Below, one piece after another: positions 17,953-28,787 of a DNA stretch of 64,000 nt. The stretch comes from Robbsia betulipollinis (GTDB taxonomy: Bacteria > Pseudomonadota > Gammaproteobacteria > Burkholderiales > Burkholderiaceae). The stretch covers positions 111,683 through 175,682 of the forward strand of contig NZ_JAPMXC010000006.1 of NCBI RefSeq assembly GCF_026624755.1, read 5' to 3'. The notes under the pieces are model-generated. The model was not told the origin of the DNA. It worked only from the letters and a program-made list of their open reading frames with translations, and did no database searches. The position numbers and the translations under genes are program-made. Position 1 is the first letter of the stretch, and the number at the start of each line of letters is the position of its first letter.

Positions 17953-19499
17953 GTCACTCTCCGTCGGAAGTAGCTGTATTTGAAGCCCATCGTCATCAGC
18001 ATGACAAAATACAGCGCGGCGCAGACCACCAGGCTGGCGCCCAGCAGCGCGATGCGCAGCAGCGGCGTCCGGCCCAGCGCGATCCAGTCGAAGGTCTGCG
18101 CGAACCACAGCATCACGCCGGCGAGCACCAGACATGCCCCCAGCAACTGGATGAAGAACTTGCCCCATCCCGGGGACGGCTGGTACAGGCCGCGCAGGCG
18201 CAGCCCGATGAACAGCAGGGCCGCGTTCAGGCTGGCCCCCACGCCGATCGACAAGGCCAGACCGGCATGCGCGAAGAGCGGCACGAACGCGTAGTTGCAC
18301 AACTGCGTCGCGATCATCACGCCCACCGCGATCTTCACCGGCGTCTTGATGTCCTGCTTCGCGTAGAAGCCCGGCGCCAGGATCTTGATCAGGATCAGGC
18401 CGAGCAGCCCCACGCCGTATGCGGTCAGCGCATGCGCGACCATGAGGACGTCGTGCCCGACGAAGTGCCCGTAATTGAAGAGCGTGGCCGTCAGCGGCGT
18501 GGCGTAGACGAACAGCGCGACGGCGCTGGGCGCGGCGAGCAGGAAGGTGAGCCGCAGGCCCCAGTCGAGCAGCGAGGAATATTCGCCGGGGTCGCTGTCG
18601 GAATGCGCCTTCGACAGACTGGGTAACAGGATCGTGCCGAGCGCGACGCCCAGCAGCGCGGTCGGGAATTCCATCAGGCGGTCCGCATACGACAACCAGG
18701 AAACGCTTCCCGCCGCCAGCCGCGAAGCGATATTGGTATTGATGATCAGGCTGAGCTGCGCGACCGAGACGGCGAAAGTCGCCGGCACCATCTTGACCAG
18801 CACGCGCTTGACGCCGCGATGCCGCAGCGCGGCGAAGGGGTTGAAGCCGATGCGCGGCACCATGCCGATCTTCATCAGGGCCGGAATCTGTACCGCGAGT
18901 TGCAGGAAACCGCCCACCACCACCGCCAGCGCCAGCGCATAGATGGGCGTTTGCAGATGCGGCCCGACGAACAGGGCCGCGACGATGAAACTGACGTTGA
19001 GCAGCAGCGGCGCGAACGCCGGCACCGAAAAGTTTCTATACGTATTGAGCACGCCCGCGGCCAGCGAGGTGAGCGAGATCAGCGTGATGTACGGGAACAT
19101 GATGCGGGTCATGTGCACCGCCACCGGAAAGGCCTGGCCCTCGTGCCGCAGGCCGGTTGCCACCGCGTACACGACCCAGGTCGAACCGAGGATGCCGGCG
19201 ATCGAGAGCAGCACCAGCACCCAGGCGAGCACCGTCGCGGTGGCGTCGACCAGCGCCTTGGTCGCATCGTGCCCTTTCTGGTTCTTGAATTCGGCGAGGA
19301 TCGGCACGAAGGCCTGCGAGAACGCGCCCTCGGCCGACAGCCGCCGCAGCAGGTTGGGAATCCGGAACGCGACGTTGAAGGCGTCGGTATAGATGCTGGC
19401 GCCGAACGCCCTGGCGATCAGGGTTTCGCGCGCGAGTCCGGTGATGCGGGACAGCAGGGTGAAACCGCTGACCGTGAGAAGGGCTTTGAGTAGATTCAT
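17949..19499 (-). CDS. murJ: Lipid II flippase MurJ
   Basis: A 516-residue polytopic inner-membrane protein of the MOP superfamily that flips lipid II for peptidoglycan synthesis. The N-terminus MNLLKALLTVSGFTLLSRITGLARETLIARAFG is cut here to its hallmark pieces LSRITGLARE and RIPNLLRRLSAEGAFSQAF, followed by about 14 hydrophobic segments. The ATG at 19499 is preferred over an upstream in-frame start 8 codons earlier. TATAAT lies only 9 nt before it with no Shine-Dalgarno site, so the mRNA may be nearly leaderless. Divergent from rpsT, as in many betaproteobacteria. Confidence 0.95.
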   Translation of the reverse strand: MNLLKALLTVSGFTLLSRITGLARETLIARAFGASIYTDAFNVAFRIPNLLRRLSAEGAFSQAFVPILAEFKNQKGHDATKALVDATATVLAWVLVLLSIAGILGSTWVVYAVATGLRHEGQAFPVAVHMTRIMFPYITLISLTSLAAGVLNTYRNFSVPAFAPLLLNVSFIVAALFVGPHLQTPIYALALAVVVGGFLQLAVQIPALMKIGMVPRIGFNPFAALRHRGVKRVLVKMVPATFAVSVAQLSLIINTNIASRLAAGSVSWLSYADRLMEFPTALLGVALGTILLPSLSKAHSDSDPGEYSSLLDWGLRLTFLLAAPSAVALFVYATPLTATLFNYGHFVGHDVLMVAHALTAYGVGLLGLILIKILAPGFYAKQDIKTPVKIAVGVMIATQLCNYAFVPLFAHAGLALSIGVGASLNAALLFIGLRLRGLYQPSPGWGKFFIQLLGACLVLAGVMLWFAQTFDWIALGRTPLLRIALLGASLVVCAALYFVMLMTMGFKYSYFRRRVT

Positions 19500-19508
19500 G
19501 TTGCGGCT

Positions 19509-19514
19509 ATTATA
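19509..19514 (-). promoter_or_regulatory. Perfect -10 hexamer for murJ
   Basis: Minus-strand TATAAT, 9 nt upstream of the murJ ATG. No good -35 is visible at 16-18 bp. If used, the leader would be about 2 nt. Confidence 0.45.
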
Positions 19515-19554
19515 CGTACCCAACGAACGATCCCGCCCGCGGTCGCAGCAATGC

Positions 19555-19584
19555 TTGCCCGGGACGGGCGAAACCAGCTATACT
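19555..19584 (+). promoter_or_regulatory. Putative rpsT promoter
   Basis: TTGCCC and TATACT with an 18-bp spacer, pointing to rpsT about 200 nt downstream. The long leader would fit S20 autoregulation known in E. coli, but no specific structure was identified. Confidence 0.45.
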
Positions 19585-19787
19585 TAGCGGTTTCGAATCA
19601 TCCCTTTTCGCTTCTCCGGTTATTTTCGGTTTCGCGGGTTTGAATAAAGTACCCAGCTGGCAGCGCTCGACGATCATCGATTTTCATCGGTCTTATCGCT
19701 CAGGTATGCCCAGGGACGGTACATAACCCGGCGTCGACTCATCGAAAACCGGCGCCGGAACTGAAAAAACAGGACAAGGTACCTCTC

Positions 19788-20078
19788 ATGGCCAATACTG
19801 CCCAAGCTATCAAACGCGCTCGTCAAAGCAAGCAACGCAATGCCCTGCGCTCCGCGCAGCGCTCGCAGGCGCGCACCTCCGTCAAGAACGTCGTCAAGGC
19901 CATCACGGCGGGCGACCTGGCGAAGGCCACCGACGCGTTCAAGCTGTCGGCGAAGACGCTCGACACGATGGCGGACAAGCGCGTGATCCACAAGAACAAG
20001 GCCGCGCGCCTGAAGAGCCGTCTGGCCGCACGCCTGAAGAAGCACGCAACCGAAGGTCAGGCCGCCGCACAGGCCTGA
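19788..20078 (+). CDS. rpsT: 30S ribosomal protein S20
   Basis: A 96-residue, Lys/Arg/Ala-rich primary 16S rRNA-binding protein. [18 protein letters not shown] and the ending [20 protein letters not shown] are diagnostic. It is monocistronic, bounded by its own promoter region and a strong terminator, and divergent from murJ. Confidence 0.97.
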   Translation: MANTAQAIKRARQSKQRNALRSAQRSQARTSVKNVVKAITAGDLAKATDAFKLSAKTLDTMADKRVIHKNKAARLKSRLAARLKKHATEGQAAAQA

Positions 20079-20124
20079 AGCCGCAGCGGGCCTTCAAGAA
20101 TGCATTGAAGCCCGGCCGGTCGCG

Positions 20125-20150
20125 AAAAAGCCCGTTAAAACGGGCTTTTT
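20125..20150 (+). terminator. Rho-independent terminator of rpsT
   Basis: AAAAAGCCCG / CGGGCTTTTT, a 10-bp perfect stem with a 6-nt loop ending in a T run. It starts 47 nt past the rpsT stop and is symmetrical enough to act in both directions between rpsT and the convergent DUF3579 gene. Confidence 0.92.
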
Positions 20151-20272
20151 GCATTGGTGACGCGGCATCGTGCGAAACCGCCCGCCTTTCTCCCCGCCCG
20201 TTTGCCGTCGCCCGTTTGCCGTCGCCCGGCCGATGGCGACACGCTGACGCGACGCGCTGACGTCGCATCGGC

Positions 20273-20605
20273 TCAGGGCCGGGGCCGATCCTCGAAGATC
20301 AGACATCCCTCGGTCACCACCAGATCGTTGTCCTTCGCGAAGTTCATCACGAAATCGAACGCCATTTTCTGGGATTCCTGCAGACGCTCGTCGACGACGA
20401 CGCACTTGACGTCGCCCAGCATGATCGGCCGTACGTAGAGCGAATATTTAAGCCGCGCGTTGGGGCCCGATGCACCCGGACCGAAAGAGGACATCACACC
20501 CGCCAGCCGCTCGGACCAGTCACTCGGACGAAAGGTCTTGCCGTCCGACGTGATGCCCTGAATGAAATATTCGCGCGCTGGACTTTCGGACATAGGCGAT
20601 GACAT
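20273..20605 (-). CDS. DUF3579 domain-containing protein
   Basis: A 110-residue cytoplasmic protein matching the betaproteobacterial DUF3579 family: EYFIQGITSDGKTFRPSDWSERLAGVMS, given here in part, then YVRPIMLGDVKCVVVD and MNFAKDNDLVVTEGC. No signal peptide, membrane segment or catalytic motif. Two nearby ATGs are possible (20605, or 20593 giving MSESPAREYF); neither has a clear ribosome-binding site and the longer form is kept. Usually found near argF and rpsT in this group; function unknown. Confidence 0.8.
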   Translation of the reverse strand: MSSPMSESPAREYFIQGITSDGKTFRPSDWSERLAGVMSSFGPGASGPNARLKYSLYVRPIMLGDVKCVVVDERLQESQKMAFDFVMNFAKDNDLVVTEGCLIFEDRPRP

Positions 20606-21104
20606 CGTGGCGATCCGTCAATGAAACCCGTCGCGGAAACAAGCTCCGGCACGCTCCCGGTCCCGGCGCGACAGTGCCATGCAGCGCAGTGCGGGGATCG
20701 AACGGGACGGCGGGACCATCGTGTTTCCAGCGGGACCGGAAGCCGCCGGGCATCGACGCGGAGCCTCTGCCGAAGCCTCCGGCGGCCCCCTCTTCCGACG
20801 ATGCGCGACGGGCTGTCGGGTTCGCCAGGGGGATCCGCGGCCGGGCAGGAAGAAGCAAAGTCGCAGGCAGTGACGCGAGCCGATGCAGAGCGGATTCAGG
20901 TCCCGATTATAACGTGATTCGGCTGTCCCATACCGTGTGCAGGGGGCACTGCGCGCAACGCCAGGCGAATACCCGGCATGGCGGCCAGCGCGGCGGACTC
21001 GTCAAAACACCGTTATTCCTCTATGCTTTCACACGTTAACCGCAAAAAACGGTGGATTGCGTCGGTTTTCCATCCTGCCGCCGACCCGGGGCCACCGCCT
21101 CCCT
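20606..21104. other. Intergenic region between the DUF3579 gene and argF
   Basis: 499 bp separating divergent genes. It contains an 8-bp GCCGCCGG/CCGGCGGC stem with a 29-nt loop (20742-20786), a GATTATAAC element at 20905-20913 that reads TATAAT on the minus strand, and a weak TCGTCA-N17-TATGCT pair (20999-21027) that could drive argF. I see no conserved coding sequence, RNA gene or ArgR-like palindrome. Confidence 0.55.
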
Positions 21105-22034
21105 ATGACCGAAAAGACCATTCGCCACTACCTTCGCTTCGAGGATCTGACGCTCGACGAGTACGACTATCTGCTCGAACGCACGCGCATCCTCAAGCAG
21201 AAGTTCAAGCGGTACGAAACGTACCACCCGCTGCACGATCGCACGCTGGCGATGATCTTCGAAAAGAATTCGACGCGCACGCGCCTGTCGTTCGAGGCCG
21301 GCATACACCAGCTCGGCGGGCACGCGGTTTTCCTGAACACGCGCGACACGCAGTTGGGCCGGGGTGAACCCATCGAGGACGCGGCGCAGGTGATCTCGCG
21401 CATGGTCGACGTGATCATGATCCGCACGTTCGGCCAGGAAATCATCGAGCGCTTCGCCGCCCATTCCCGGGTGCCGGTGATCAACGGCCTGACCAACGAA
21501 TACCACCCGTGCCAGGTATTGGCCGACATCTTCACATTCCATGAGTTGCGCTCGTCGATCCAGGGCAAGACGGTGGCGTGGATCGGCGACGCGAACAACA
21601 TGGCCTATACGTGGATCGAGGCGGCCCGCATCCTCGGCTTCACGCTGCGCGTCTCCACCCCGCCCGGCTACCGGCTCGACCCGGCGCTCGTCTCGGACGC
21701 GCAGGCGGGCTGCCTCGAAGTGGTCGACGACCCCCTCGAGGCCTGCCGCGGCGCGCATCTGGTGACCACCGACGTCTGGACCAGCATGGGCTTCGAGGCG
21801 GAGAACGAGGCACGCAAGCAGGCCTTCTCCGACTGGTGCGTCGATGCCGACATGATGGCGGTGGCGGCGCCCGACGCGCTGTTCATGCATTGCCTGCCCG
21901 CGCACCGTGGCGAGGAAGTGAGCGCCGAGGTGATCGACGGTCCGCAAAGCGTCGTCTGGGACGAGGCGGAAAACCGTCTGCACGTGCAGAAGGCATTGAT
22001 GGAATTCCTGCTGCTCGGGCGCCTCAGTCACTGA
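21105..22034 (+). CDS. argF: Ornithine carbamoyltransferase
   Basis: A 309-residue cytosolic arginine-biosynthesis enzyme converting ornithine and carbamoyl phosphate to citrulline. The carbamoyl-phosphate site FEKNSTRTRLSFE (STRTR), the HPCQ motif in NEYHPCQVLAD, and MHCLPAHRGEEV (HCLP) are intact. ATG 21105 gives MTEKTIRHYLRFEDLT, the family start; the frame is open further upstream but unconserved. argG follows 159 bp downstream, so two consecutive arginine steps are adjacent. Confidence 0.96.
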   Translation: MTEKTIRHYLRFEDLTLDEYDYLLERTRILKQKFKRYETYHPLHDRTLAMIFEKNSTRTRLSFEAGIHQLGGHAVFLNTRDTQLGRGEPIEDAAQVISRMVDVIMIRTFGQEIIERFAAHSRVPVINGLTNEYHPCQVLADIFTFHELRSSIQGKTVAWIGDANNMAYTWIEAARILGFTLRVSTPPGYRLDPALVSDAQAGCLEVVDDPLEACRGAHLVTTDVWTSMGFEAENEARKQAFSDWCVDADMMAVAAPDALFMHCLPAHRGEEVSAEVIDGPQSVVWDEAENRLHVQKALMEFLLLGRLSH

Positions 22035-22193
22035 GTCCCGCCGGGTTCCGGCGAGGCCGGACCCCACGGCCGGCCGGCCCGATATTCATTTGTTGGGCGC
22101 GACCGGCAAAAATGTCAAAATAGAGTCTTTCCTCGCACCCGTCAGGGGCCGCGAGGCGCCGTTCACATCTTCTGCGCCAGTCAAGAGTTCATC

Positions 22194-23423
<1,230 letters not shown>

Positions 23424-23466
23424 TACACCGCCGGTACGAGGCACCGCGCCGCGCCGCGATGTCCCG

Positions 23467-23493
23467 CTGGCGCCTCCCGCCGGGGGGCGCCAG
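23467..23493. terminator. GC-rich hairpin between argG and murB
   Basis: CTGGCGCC / GGCGCCAG with an inner CCC/GGG pairing, between convergent genes. There is no real T-tract on either side, so it may act as a bidirectional mRNA end rather than a strong terminator. Confidence 0.4.
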
Positions 23494-23500
23494 GAATCCT

Positions 23501-24619
23501 TCAGACGATCGACGGTTCCATTTCCAGCGTCACCCCGAAACGGCGCTCGACGTCCCGCGCGATCGCCTGCGCGAGTGCGAGCACATCGGCACCGCGCGCC
23601 GTGCCCGGGTTGACGAGGACCAGCGCCTGGCGCGCGTGCACCGCCGCCGCGCCCAGCGCGCGCCCTTTCCAGCCGCATCGATCGATCATCCAGCCCGCCG
23701 CCAGCTTGAACGCGCCATCCGCCTGGGGATAGGCGACGAGGTCGGGCTCCCGTTCCCGCAGCAGGGCATGATGCGCGGCCGTCACCACCGGGTTCTTGAA
23801 GAAGCTGCCGGCGTTGCCGGTCAGTGCCGGATCGGGCAGCTTGTCGCGGCGCACCCGCACCACCGCGTCGAAGATCGCGCGCGGCGTGGGCGGCTGGCGG
23901 GGAGCCGCCGTGCCGGCGCCGGCATGGGTGCCGTCCCTGGCGAGCTGGCGGGCGATATCGGCATAGGTATCGCGCGCGCGCCATGGGCGCGGCAGCGCGA
24001 ACGTGACGGCGGTGATGATGTAGCGGTCCCGCCCTTCACGCTTGAACACGCTGTCGCGATAGCCGAAGCCGCAACGCGCGGCGTCGAAATCCTGGAAGGT
24101 ACCCGTCTCGGTGTCGTAGGCCCGCAGCGCATGAAAGCGGTCGGCCAGTTCCAGCCCGTAGGCGCCGATGTTCTGCACCGGCGAGGCACCGACGGTGCCG
24201 GGGATCAGCGCGAGATTCTCCAGGCCGGGAAAGCCCTGGTCGAGCGTCCAGGCGACGAAATCGTGCCAGTTCTCCCCCGCCCCTGCCTCGATCAGCACCC
24301 GGTGCGCCTCCCGCGCGACGACGCGGCGCCCGGCAATGCCCATGCGCAGGATCAGACCGTCGAAATCGCCCGTGAACACGATGTTGCTGCCACCGCCGAG
24401 CACGAAACGGCGCAGGCCCCGCACCCGGGGGTCCGCCAGCAGGACCGGCAGTGACGCCGCGTCGCGCACGACCACCCCCAGGCGCGCCCGAACGTCGAAA
24501 CCGAAGGTATTGTGCGCGCGCAGCGCCAGATTCGCGGTGAACGGCGCGGCGTCGCCCGAACCCGGAAACGCGCCGCACGAGGGCGACGAAGAGGACGCGA
24601 CGGCAGGAATTTCGGACAT
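23501..24619 (-). CDS. murB: UDP-N-acetylenolpyruvoylglucosamine reductase
   Basis: A 372-residue FAD enzyme that reduces UDP-GlcNAc-enolpyruvate to UDP-MurNAc. FAD-binding segments [17 protein letters not shown] and [15 protein letters not shown] are present. Catalytic Ser lies in [11 protein letters not shown] and the final EPSIV supplies the conserved Glu; this layout is the type I, E. coli-like enzyme. An N-terminal stretch of about 25 Ser/Ala/Pro-rich residues precedes [16 protein letters not shown]. Divergent from yajQ. Confidence 0.95.
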   Translation of the reverse strand: MSEIPAVASSSSPSCGAFPGSGDAAPFTANLALRAHNTFGFDVRARLGVVVRDAASLPVLLADPRVRGLRRFVLGGGSNIVFTGDFDGLILRMGIAGRRVVAREAHRVLIEAGAGENWHDFVAWTLDQGFPGLENLALIPGTVGASPVQNIGAYGLELADRFHALRAYDTETGTFQDFDAARCGFGYRDSVFKREGRDRYIITAVTFALPRPWRARDTYADIARQLARDGTHAGAGTAAPRQPPTPRAIFDAVVRVRRDKLPDPALTGNAGSFFKNPVVTAAHHALLREREPDLVAYPQADGAFKLAAGWMIDRCGWKGRALGAAAVHARQALVLVNPGTARGADVLALAQAIARDVERRFGVTLEMEPSIV

Positions 24620-24741
24620 GGGGCGGGTTCGGCGAGTGCCGACGCTAGGGCAACGGCCGTGGCGACGGTAAAATGACGGAGTCCGTGATTATAACGAGCC
24701 GACGGCCCCGATGGCCGCGCGGCGCTTGAAGAGGAAAAACC

Positions 24742-25227
24742 ATGCCAACGTTCGACGTCGTATGTGAAGCGAACATGATCGAAGTAAAGAACGCGGTCGA
24801 GCAGTCCAACAAGGAAATCGCGACGCGCTTCGATTTCAAGGGGTCGGATTCCCGCCTCGAACACAAGGAACAGGAACTGACGGCCCACGCGGACGACGAC
24901 TTCAAGCTCGGTCAGGTGAAGGACGTGATGCTGTCGAAAATGGCCAAGCGCAATGTCGACGTGCGTTTCCTCGAATACGGCAAGGTCGAGAAGATGGGCG
25001 GCGACCGTGTCAAGCAGGTGATCACGATCAAGAAAGGCGTGGCGGGCGATCTCGCCAAGAAGATCGTCAAGACGATCAAGGACAGCAAGATCAAGGTTCA
25101 GGCCAGCATCCAGGGCGACGCGGTGCGGGTCTCCGGCACCAAACGCGACGATCTGCAAGCGACGATCGCCCTGCTGCGCAAGGAAATCGTCGACACGCCG
25201 CTGGATTTCAACAACTTCCGCGATTGA
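24742..25227 (+). CDS. yajQ: YajQ family nucleotide-binding protein
   Basis: A 161-residue UPF0234/YajQ protein with the diagnostic opening [28 protein letters not shown] and the ending LDFNNFRD. Two ferredoxin-like subdomains are expected. A Xanthomonas homologue binds cyclic di-GMP and acts with a transcription factor, so signalling is a possible role. GAAGAGG precedes the ATG. Flanked by divergent murB and convergent plsY. Confidence 0.93.
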   Translation: MPTFDVVCEANMIEVKNAVEQSNKEIATRFDFKGSDSRLEHKEQELTAHADDDFKLGQVKDVMLSKMAKRNVDVRFLEYGKVEKMGGDRVKQVITIKKGVAGDLAKKIVKTIKDSKIKVQASIQGDAVRVSGTKRDDLQATIALLRKEIVDTPLDFNNFRD

Positions 25228-25259
25228 GGACGATTGGGGCGATCGAAGCCGGATCCCGG

Positions 25260-25877
25260 TCAGGACCGGGTGGGTGTCTTCTTCGCGCCCAGGCGGCTTT
25301 CGCGGCCCGCGATCAGGTTGCCGATGTTTTTCTTGTGGCGCCAGATCAGCAGCAGGCTCATGCCGGTGACGGCGAGCGCGATGCGCTCCGGGCCGAACAG
25401 CAGCACCGCGAAGACCGGCGCGCAGACGGCGGCGGCCAGCGCGGCCAGCGAGGAATAGCGGAAGACGAAGGCGACCAGCAGCCAGGTCGCCAGCGTCGCC
25501 AGCCCGAGCCAGGGGGCGAAGGCGAGCAGCACACCGGCGGCGGTCGCCACGCCCTTGCCGCCCTGGAAGCGGAAAAACACCGGCCAGAGATGGCCGACGA
25601 ACACCGCGAACCCCGCCAGCGCGACATCGGTGGCGTCGAGCCCGTAGCGCGACGCCAGTACCTTGACCAGCCACACGGCGAACCAGCCCTTGAAGGCATC
25701 GCCCAGCAGCGTCAGGACCGCCGCCTGCTTGTTGCCGCTGCGCAATACATTGGTCGCGCCCGGGTTGCCGGAACCGTAGCTGCGCGGGTCCGACAGACCC
25801 ATCGCCGCGCTGACCACCACCGCGAACGAAATCGAGCCGATCAGGTAAGACAGCACAACGACAAGCAGGTGGGTCAT
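25260..25877 (-). CDS. plsY: Glycerol-3-phosphate acyltransferase PlsY
   Basis: A 205-residue inner-membrane enzyme that transfers an acyl group from acyl-phosphate to glycerol-3-phosphate, the first step of phospholipid synthesis. About five hydrophobic helices are visible. The three family motifs are [34 protein letters not shown] and a later [20 protein letters not shown] precedes the start. It lies downstream of ybaK and xerD in the same direction, probably one transcript. Confidence 0.95.
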   Translation of the reverse strand: MTHLLVVVLSYLIGSISFAVVVSAAMGLSDPRSYGSGNPGATNVLRSGNKQAAVLTLLGDAFKGWFAVWLVKVLASRYGLDATDVALAGFAVFVGHLWPVFFRFQGGKGVATAAGVLLAFAPWLGLATLATWLLVAFVFRYSSLAALAAAVCAPVFAVLLFGPERIALAVTGMSLLLIWRHKKNIGNLIAGRESRLGAKKTPTRS

Positions 25878-25940
25878 CGGGAAGATCCTCTTTTCGTGGA
25901 AATCGTCGCGGCCGCGTGCCGACGCCGGCCGGATTGTACT

Positions 25941-26429
25941 CTAGCCTTCCATCGCGCACTCGACCGGTTTCGCGCCGAGCACGTCCACCAGCACGCGCGG
26001 CGCCAGACTGACCAGGAAACCCCGGCGTCCGCCGTTGATATGGATGCGCGCAAGCGCCAGAATGCCGGACTCGACATAGACCGGCATCGCCTTGCGCAGT
26101 CCGAACGGCGAGGTACCGCCCACGAGGTAGCCCGAGTGCCGCGTGGCCACCTCGGGCTTGCACGGCGCGATGCGTTTCGCGCCCACCTGCCGCGCCAGGT
26201 TCTTGGTCGAGACCTTGCGGTCGCCATGCATGAGGACGATCAACGGCTGGCCCTCCTCGTCTTCCATCACCAGCGTCTTGACGACCGCGTGCTCGTCGGC
26301 GCCCAGTTGCCGCGCCGACTCAGCGGTGCCGCCGTGTTCGACGTAGTCGTACGGGTGTCCTTCGAAAGCCACCGCGTGCCGCCGCAGGAATTGCGTGGCG
26401 GGCGTCTCGGAAACATGCGTTTTTTTCAT
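25941..26429 (-). CDS. ybaK: Cys-tRNA(Pro)/Cys-tRNA(Cys) deacylase YbaK
   Basis: A 162-residue trans-editing enzyme that hydrolyses mischarged Cys-tRNA(Pro). Family features are the N-terminal TPATQFLRRHAVAF, VVKTLVMEDEEG, the conserved Lys of GDRKVSTKNLARQVG, and GYLVGGTSPFGLRKAMPVYV. GAGGGGGG precedes the ATG. 18 bp downstream of xerD. Confidence 0.92.
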   Translation of the reverse strand: MKKTHVSETPATQFLRRHAVAFEGHPYDYVEHGGTAESARQLGADEHAVVKTLVMEDEEGQPLIVLMHGDRKVSTKNLARQVGAKRIAPCKPEVATRHSGYLVGGTSPFGLRKAMPVYVESGILALARIHINGGRRGFLVSLAPRVLVDVLGAKPVECAMEG

Positions 26430-26447
26430 GGATGCCCCCCTCTTCCC

Positions 26448-27419
26448 CTAGCCGCGCGGATGGTGCTGCGCGTGCAGCGTCTTCAGACGTTCCCGCGCGA
26501 CATGGGTATAGATCTGGGTGGTCGAGATGTCGGCATGGCCGAGCAGCAACTGCACCGCGCGCAGGTCCGCGCCGTGATCCAGCAGGTGCGTCGCGAACGC
26601 ATGCCGCAGGGTATGCGGCGACAAGGGGACGTGCACCCCGGCAAGCAGCGCGTAACGCTTGATCAGATACCAGAAAGCCTGCCGCGTCATGCCTTCGCCG
26701 CGTCCGGTGACGAACAGCGCGTCGCTGCCGCGGCCGGCCATCAGGACGCCGCGCGCGTCGGCGAGATACCGGGCAATCCAGCGGTGCGCCTCTTCGCCGA
26801 ACGGCACCAGCCTTTCCTTCGAGCCCTTGCCGAACACCCGCACCACGCCCTCGTTCAGGCCGACTTCCACCGTCTTGAGCGACACCAGTTCGGACACGCG
26901 CAGGCCGCTCGCGTACATCAGCTCCAGCATCGTGCGGTCGCGCAGTCCGAGCGGCGTGGCCAGATCCGGCGCGCCCAGCAGGGCCTCGACCTGCGTTTCG
27001 GACAGCGTCGACGGAAAACGCGCCGGCTGCTTGGCCGCGCGCAGCCGCAGCGTCGGATCGCTGGCGACATGGCGCTCGCGCAACGCCCAGCCGTAAAACC
27101 GCCGGAACGCGGCCAGCCGGCGGTTCGCCGAGGTCGCCCGGCCCTGGCCGCGCGCGGCCATATACGCGGTCATATGCGGTTCGCCCAGGACATCGAGCGC
27201 GAGCCGGTCACGCGCGGCCAGCCATTCGGCGAACAGCCGCAGATCGCGCCGGTAGGCATCGAGCGTATTGCGCGCCAGCCCGTGTTCGAGCCACAGCGCG
27301 TCGCAAAACGCGTCGATCAGCGAGGTACTGCGCGCGAGCGCCGCCGGATCGACGGCATCGAGCGAATCGGCGAAGTCGACGCCGCCGGGCGCGTGGGCCG
27401 CCTGCTCCCTGTCATTCAT
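26448..27419 (-). CDS. xerD: Tyrosine recombinase XerD
   Basis: A 323-residue site-specific recombinase that resolves chromosome dimers at dif with XerC. The N-terminal SAM-like domain begins around FCDALWLEHGLARNTLDAYRRDL (shortened family core). Catalytic residues are the Arg of ASGLRVSEL, HTLRHAFATHLLDHGAD (His-x-x-Arg), the His of LLGHADISTTQIYTHV and its Tyr nucleophile. XerD rather than XerC is judged from LSPHTLRHAFATHL and the ybaK/queG context; XerC remains possible. Confidence 0.9.
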   Translation of the reverse strand: MNDREQAAHAPGGVDFADSLDAVDPAALARSTSLIDAFCDALWLEHGLARNTLDAYRRDLRLFAEWLAARDRLALDVLGEPHMTAYMAARGQGRATSANRRLAAFRRFYGWALRERHVASDPTLRLRAAKQPARFPSTLSETQVEALLGAPDLATPLGLRDRTMLELMYASGLRVSELVSLKTVEVGLNEGVVRVFGKGSKERLVPFGEEAHRWIARYLADARGVLMAGRGSDALFVTGRGEGMTRQAFWYLIKRYALLAGVHVPLSPHTLRHAFATHLLDHGADLRAVQLLLGHADISTTQIYTHVARERLKTLHAQHHPRG

Positions 27420-27497
27420 CGGTCATGCCTGTCTTCGCGTTCGGGTCGTCGGGGTACGGCGATCGGGCCGGACGGACCGATCCTGTCAGGCCGTATT

Positions 27498-28787
27498 CTA
27501 TCGAATTGGTTCGGCGGCCAACAGCGCCCATTCGACATGTTCGCGCACCGTCGCGCACGGGTGCGCGGCCCGGCCATGCAGCGCCGCGACGATCGCCTGC
27601 CGTTGCGCGGCATCGGGCGCGGCGGGTGGCGGCGCGCGCAGTGCATTGCCCAATCCCACCGCGAGATTGCGCAGCCATTGCGCATGGCCGATGCGGCGGA
27701 TCGCGCTGCCTTCCAGGCGGCGATCGAAATCGGCCTCGCTCCAGCCGAACAGATCGAGCAGCGATGCCCGGTCCAGGCCGTTGCGCGTATCGAAATCCGC
27801 GACCGGCGCGGCCTGGGCGAACTTGTTCCACGGGCAGACGGTCTGGCAATCGTCGCAGCCGTAGACGCGATTGCCGATGGCCGCGCGCAGCGGCTCCGGA
27901 ATGCTGCCCTTGTGCTCGATCGTCAGATAGGAAATGCAGCGCCGGGCGTCCAGCCGGTAGGGCGCGACGATCGCCCCGGTGGGGCAGGCGTCGATGCAGC
28001 GGCGGCACGCGCCGCAATGGGCGCCATCGGCCGGCGGCAGGGGGGCGGCGGCGGTGGCCATGTCGGTGGGCAACGGCAGATCCACGTACATCTCGCCGAT
28101 GAAAAAGAACGAGCCGGCATCGCGCGCCAGCAGCAAGGTGTGCTTGCCGCGCCAGCCGACGCCCGCGCGGCGCGCGAGCTCGACCTCCATCACCGGCGCC
28201 GAGTCCGTGAACACGCGATGGCCGAAGGGACCGATCGCGGCGGCGATGCGGTCCGCCAGGCGTTGCAGGCGCTGCCGTAACACTTTGTGATAATCGCGTC
28301 CCCGGGCGTAGACGGAGACCACGGCGGCGCTCGGGTCGGCAAGGCGCGCGCGCTCGCCGGCCCGCCAATCGGGCGTCGGCGCCGTATCCGCGTGGCCTGC
28401 CGCCAACACCGCCCCCGGCAGATACGGCAACCGCACGCTGATGACCCGCAGCGTTCCCGGCACCAGCTCCGCTGGACGGGCGCGCCGCAGGCCGTGTTTT
28501 TCCATATAATCCATGTCGCCGTGGTAACCTGCGTCGAGCCAGGCCTGCAACCCTTCCTCGGCGCCGGACAGGTCGATATCGCCGATGCCGACGGCGTCGA
28601 AGCCCAGTTCGCGACCCCAGGTCTTGATGCGCGTCGCCAGCTCCGCCAGCGCCGGCACCGACAACGCCGCCACGGAACGACCGACGTTCGGCGGTTCCAT
28701 GGCGCAGGCCGGCGCCGGCGCAGCGCCCCCGGTTCCGTCGTCGCCCGGCTTTCGAAGCAATGAGTTCATCGCCGTCATTTTACGCAA
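27498..28787 (-). CDS. queG: Epoxyqueuosine reductase QueG
   Basis: A 429-residue cobalamin- and iron-sulfur-dependent enzyme for the last step of queuosine synthesis in tRNA. Two 4Fe-4S clusters are coordinated by CGACRRCIDACPTGAI and CDDCQTVCPWN; DYMEKHGLRRARP and RGRDYHKVLRQRL are also conserved. The start chosen is TTG 28787, because GGGGAGG lies 6 nt upstream; ATG 28778 or 28769 would also work. The start codon shares a base with tsaE on the other strand. xerD-ybaK-plsY follow. Confidence 0.92.
   Translation of the reverse strand: MRKMTAMNSLLRKPGDDGTGGAAPAPACAMEPPNVGRSVAALSVPALAELATRIKTWGRELGFDAVGIGDIDLSGAEEGLQAWLDAGYHGDMDYMEKHGLRRARPAELVPGTLRVISVRLPYLPGAVLAAGHADTAPTPDWRAGERARLADPSAAVVSVYARGRDYHKVLRQRLQRLADRIAAAIGPFGHRVFTDSAPVMEVELARRAGVGWRGKHTLLLARDAGSFFFIGEMYVDLPLPTDMATAAAPLPPADGAHCGACRRCIDACPTGAIVAPYRLDARRCISYLTIEHKGSIPEPLRAAIGNRVYGCDDCQTVCPWNKFAQAAPVADFDTRNGLDRASLLDLFGWSEADFDRRLEGSAIRRIGHAQWLRNLAVGLGNALRAPPPAAPDAAQRQAIVAALHGRAAHPCATVREHVEWALLAAEPIR

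Noticed and set aside
20599-21039. Open frame on the plus strand between the DUF3579 gene and argF
   Set aside because: Arg/Pro/Gly-rich composition of a random GC-rich frame, no ribosome-binding site, no recognisable family; overlaps the DUF3579 start on the other strand.
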